This document shows, piece by piece, positions 6,901 to 7,389 of a DNA stretch of 7,389 nt; positions within the stretch are counted from its first letter, which is position 1; every line of letters begins with the position of its first letter. Source of the DNA: Gammaproteobacteria bacterium (GTDB lineage Bacteria; Pseudomonadota; Gammaproteobacteria; S012-40); NCBI GenBank assembly GCA_029879945.1, contig JAOUPJ010000184.1, positions 1-7,389 on the forward strand, given 5' to 3'. The notes under the pieces are model-generated. The model saw nothing but the letters and a program-made list of their open reading frames with translations. It did not search any database and had not been told where the DNA came from. The position numbers and the translations under genes are program-made.

Positions 6901-7389
6901 GCAATTCACCTTTTACCAGATCGCCTCCCGAGACACTAAGCGAATTACTATTGAAAACCACAAACAGCGAATCGTTTCCTTCATCTGGATCCGAAATCAC
7001 CTCACTCACATCAATCAAAACGGTTTGATCGCCTGTAGTGGCAAGGTTGATATCATTGGCCGTGGGCGGGGTGTTTTCCAGATTGATTGTGGCGGTGGCT
7101 TCAACGGCAATATTGTCGCCAAACTGATCCGTGACGGTGTAAACAAAAGAAGTGCCGTTAAAAGACGCATCGGGTGTAAAGGTGAAAATGTAGGGTGTTT
7201 CAGTTCCTGTGAGTGAACCCCCTTCAATCGTGCTTGGAACCGAATAGTCGAGGCCGTCTCCAAAATCAGGATCACTGACTGCGCCCAGGGTCTTCAGATC
7301 AATATCCAGGGCGGTGGTCTTTTTCGTTTGAACGGTGAAGCTGTTTGCTGTTGGCAAGGTATTGGTTCGAAAAACGCTGATGTTTCCAG
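3950..7389 (-). CDS. Large autotransporter adhesin-like protein with cadherin/Ig-like modules, Big_1-like domain and C-terminal beta-barrel, 5'-truncated
   Basis: The frame is open to the right edge, so the signal peptide and further passenger modules lie outside the window; about 1,145 residues are visible. Residue numbers here count the TTG at 7357 as 1, which is not a start. Modules of about 95-100 residues occupy 1-596, each ending in a Y(T/S)V(T/S)D-type strand and carrying (I/V)(S/T)DPD-like turns. A Big_1-like Ig domain (about 597-718; LGFVLKDQLGNPINGATVVWS, then TGADGASAVTITAG) follows. A helical linker (719-850) holds the only two cysteines, C737 and C757, plus ALKAIAPEEVAQQ and GTRLSALRRG. 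The last about 285 residues are an autotransporter beta-barrel of alternating aromatic strands ending RIAVGGRLEF, with the terminal Phe needed for BAM recognition. This is type Va secretion: the barrel inserts in the outer membrane and exports the passenger. No protease or lipase motif is seen, so adhesion or surface structure is the inferred role. The trpD2-family gene follows after 24 bases. Confidence 0.93.
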   Translation of the reverse strand, partial: GNISVFRTNTLPTANSFTVQTKKTTALDIDLKTLGAVSDPDFGDGLDYSVPSTIEGGSLTGTETPYIFTFTPDASFNGTSFVYTVTDQFGDNIAVEATATINLENTPPTANDINLATTGDQTVLIDVSEVISDPDEGNDSLFVVFNSNSLSVSGGDLVKGELPNHQIEFTPDPASFTTTSFSYSVTDSTGAWDTGTITISRNNSPPLALDVPVTPVLPWNQSREININEFISDPDEADSTLSFNPQPVTPIEAGSYEIATAKHGIVFTPTVGYSGLASIPYSVSDSGGSTSATRHITINIVAPANDSPVAKDVVLATKGNTSLRINLLTLDAISDPNQSADSLDVTFPQAVPGGTLSQEEVPYIVVFRPNEAFATSTNFNYTVIDQGGLEAVGTITINRENTAPTAENAVITPDMNWNVTRSVNLMNYITDADQQKSTLKIAIGEISPANAGDISRDDTRDPVYLYLPAEGFVGAATLSYTVTDDQEAQTQGTITWNVVAPQNTTLPSELTPPEYEGGAPLVLDLRDYAPQISSVPGLQVSIPQAPQHGTASIEQLTVTYIPDQTYSGADSFEILIANNLGFNSKMRVSTELVATNEKPSEAPGGPLVAFDITQGKLQQNSSLGSTSVPLGFVLKDQLGNPINGATVVWSMSSSNPDSIPSDGKARAIIVGGTPDVTDTTGADGASAVTITAGAVPEILTVSAQATGTLGVDPFDETLSFTISVGLKAIVSEDTPEGAVAKVIDTMCPSLAKTADRNADEEALNTLCDNIISDSASGNNAAAQQALKAIAPEEVAQQTRMAQSIAGQQLGNIGTRLSALRRGISGVAVSDFSFRMQGQSVPSSVFYDLLPSYLDQELKNNPRLGGFISGSLGKGSYDAFKNEDSFEFKTKGITAGVDYRYNRQFVLGGALGYSNTDLELGTSSGDINANGLNLALYSTYYHKDSFYVDGIFTLGNTSYDMNRNIVFSSGSTLYNRTANGQTESALYVLSLGAGYELASESGWVLGFNGRFNTVRVHIDAYDESGAQELNMSISSQAIDLYSSSLGGNISKALSFRWGVMVPQISGSYEHEFQADVGTVQGSFVNDRFNTSFAFETEEIDNNYFRVGVGSTFVLPKGRTGFVQYERTVFRYRYNDYRIAVGGRLEF
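3953..4807 (-). other. Autotransporter beta-barrel (translocator) domain
   Basis: About 285 residues of amphipathic strands with frequent Tyr/Phe: FISGSLGKGSYDAF, GITAGVDYRYNRQFVLGGAL, GLNLALYSTYYHKDSFYVDG, SALYVLSLGAGYELA, YFRVGVGSTFVLPKG, FVQYERTVF and a terminal strand ending in Phe. This fits the 12-stranded PF03797-type translocator in length and pattern. It anchors the protein in the outer membrane and passes the passenger to the surface. Confidence 0.88.
4808..5203 (-). other. Pre-barrel helical linker of the autotransporter with a lone cysteine pair
   Basis: This segment is Ala/Gln/Asp-rich and predicted helical by composition, unlike the beta-rich modules before it. It contains cysteines at about 5149-5147 and 5089-5087, twenty residues apart, followed by ALKAIAPEEVAQQ and a GTRLSALRRG block leading into the barrel. 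From memory, this C...C...aL..iaPEE...RL..LR.G pattern recurs just upstream of the barrel in other autotransporters. It likely supplies the alpha-helix that threads the barrel pore, and the close cysteines could form a periplasmic disulfide. Confidence 0.7.
5570..7389 (-). repeat. Tandem array of cadherin-like/Ig-like modules in A-A-B-A-B order plus a divergent sixth module
   Basis: These are protein-level repeats in the autotransporter passenger, diverged in DNA. Approximate module limits are: R1 7389-7070 (truncated by the edge), R2 7069-6776, R3 6775-6470, R4 6469-6182, R5 6181-5879, R6 5878-5570. R1, R2 and R4 (type A) carry a T-x-x-(T/S)-rich opening (LATTGDQT, LATKGNTS) and end in an N-rich linker before P. 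R3 and R5 (type B) share a TP-x3-WN-x2-R-x2-N opening (VTPVLPWNQSREIN, ITPDMNWNVTRSVN) and a VAP-x-N linker. R1 and R4 are especially close (GGSLTGTETPYIFTFTPDASF in two parts matches GGTLSQEEVPYIVVFRPNEAF). The turn motif reads VSDPDFGD, ISDPDEGND, ISDPDEADS, ISDPNQSADS, ITDADQQKS in order, resembling acidic Ca2+-binding loops of cadherin-like domains. R6 lacks the motif and is more diverged (EYEGGAPLVLDLRDYAP, then YIPDQTYSGADSFEI). Confidence 0.85.

Noticed and set aside
992..7389. A dedicated novel defence or biosynthetic system formed by the four - strand genes
   Set aside because: The products (adhesin, TrpD2 protein, flavoprotein, chemoreceptor) share no pathway, the spacing of 85 and 143 bases and separate promoter candidates argue against one operon, and no toxin, nuclease, transposase or NTPase motif is seen.

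Overview
The window looks like chromosomal DNA of a motile Gram-negative bacterium, most likely a gammaproteobacterium. This rests on three things: a CysG-type trifunctional siroheme synthase closely resembling the enterobacterial protein, a YbiB-type TrpD2 protein, and an outer-membrane autotransporter ending in phenylalanine. The genus cannot be told from the sequence. There are no RNA genes, CRISPR arrays, insertion sequences or phage genes. Coding density is very high, and the longest gap between genes is 143 bases.

Layout. On the + strand, the left edge holds the 3' two-thirds of cysG (1-1005). Everything else runs on the - strand. Read in transcription order from the right edge, it is: a giant, 5'-truncated type Va autotransporter (7389-3950); a ybiB/TrpD2-family gene starting 24 bases later (3925-2942); a pyridoxamine-phosphate-oxidase-like flavoprotein (2856-2320); and a methyl-accepting chemotaxis protein (2176-992). 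The 3' end of the chemotaxis gene overlaps the 3' end of cysG by 14 bases, tail to tail.

How the genes relate. They do not form one obvious pathway. CysG makes siroheme for sulfite/nitrite reduction. The autotransporter is a surface adhesin-like protein: at least five cadherin-like/Ig-like modules in an A-A-B-A-B order, a divergent sixth module, a Big_1-like domain, a helical linker holding the only two cysteines visible, and a C-terminal beta-barrel. The chemotaxis receptor has two membrane helices but almost no periplasmic segment. A good sigma-28 (flagellar) promoter candidate lies about 60 bases upstream of its chosen start, suggesting it belongs to the motility regulon and is transcribed apart from its neighbours. 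The PPOX gene has a clear Shine-Dalgarno sequence and a weak sigma-70 promoter candidate of its own. The YbiB homologue may be co-transcribed with the autotransporter.

I found no convincing evidence for a previously undescribed multi-gene system. The most interesting items are the module grammar and lone cysteine pair of the autotransporter, the sensor-less chemoreceptor with its sigma-28 promoter, and the convergent gene overlap.
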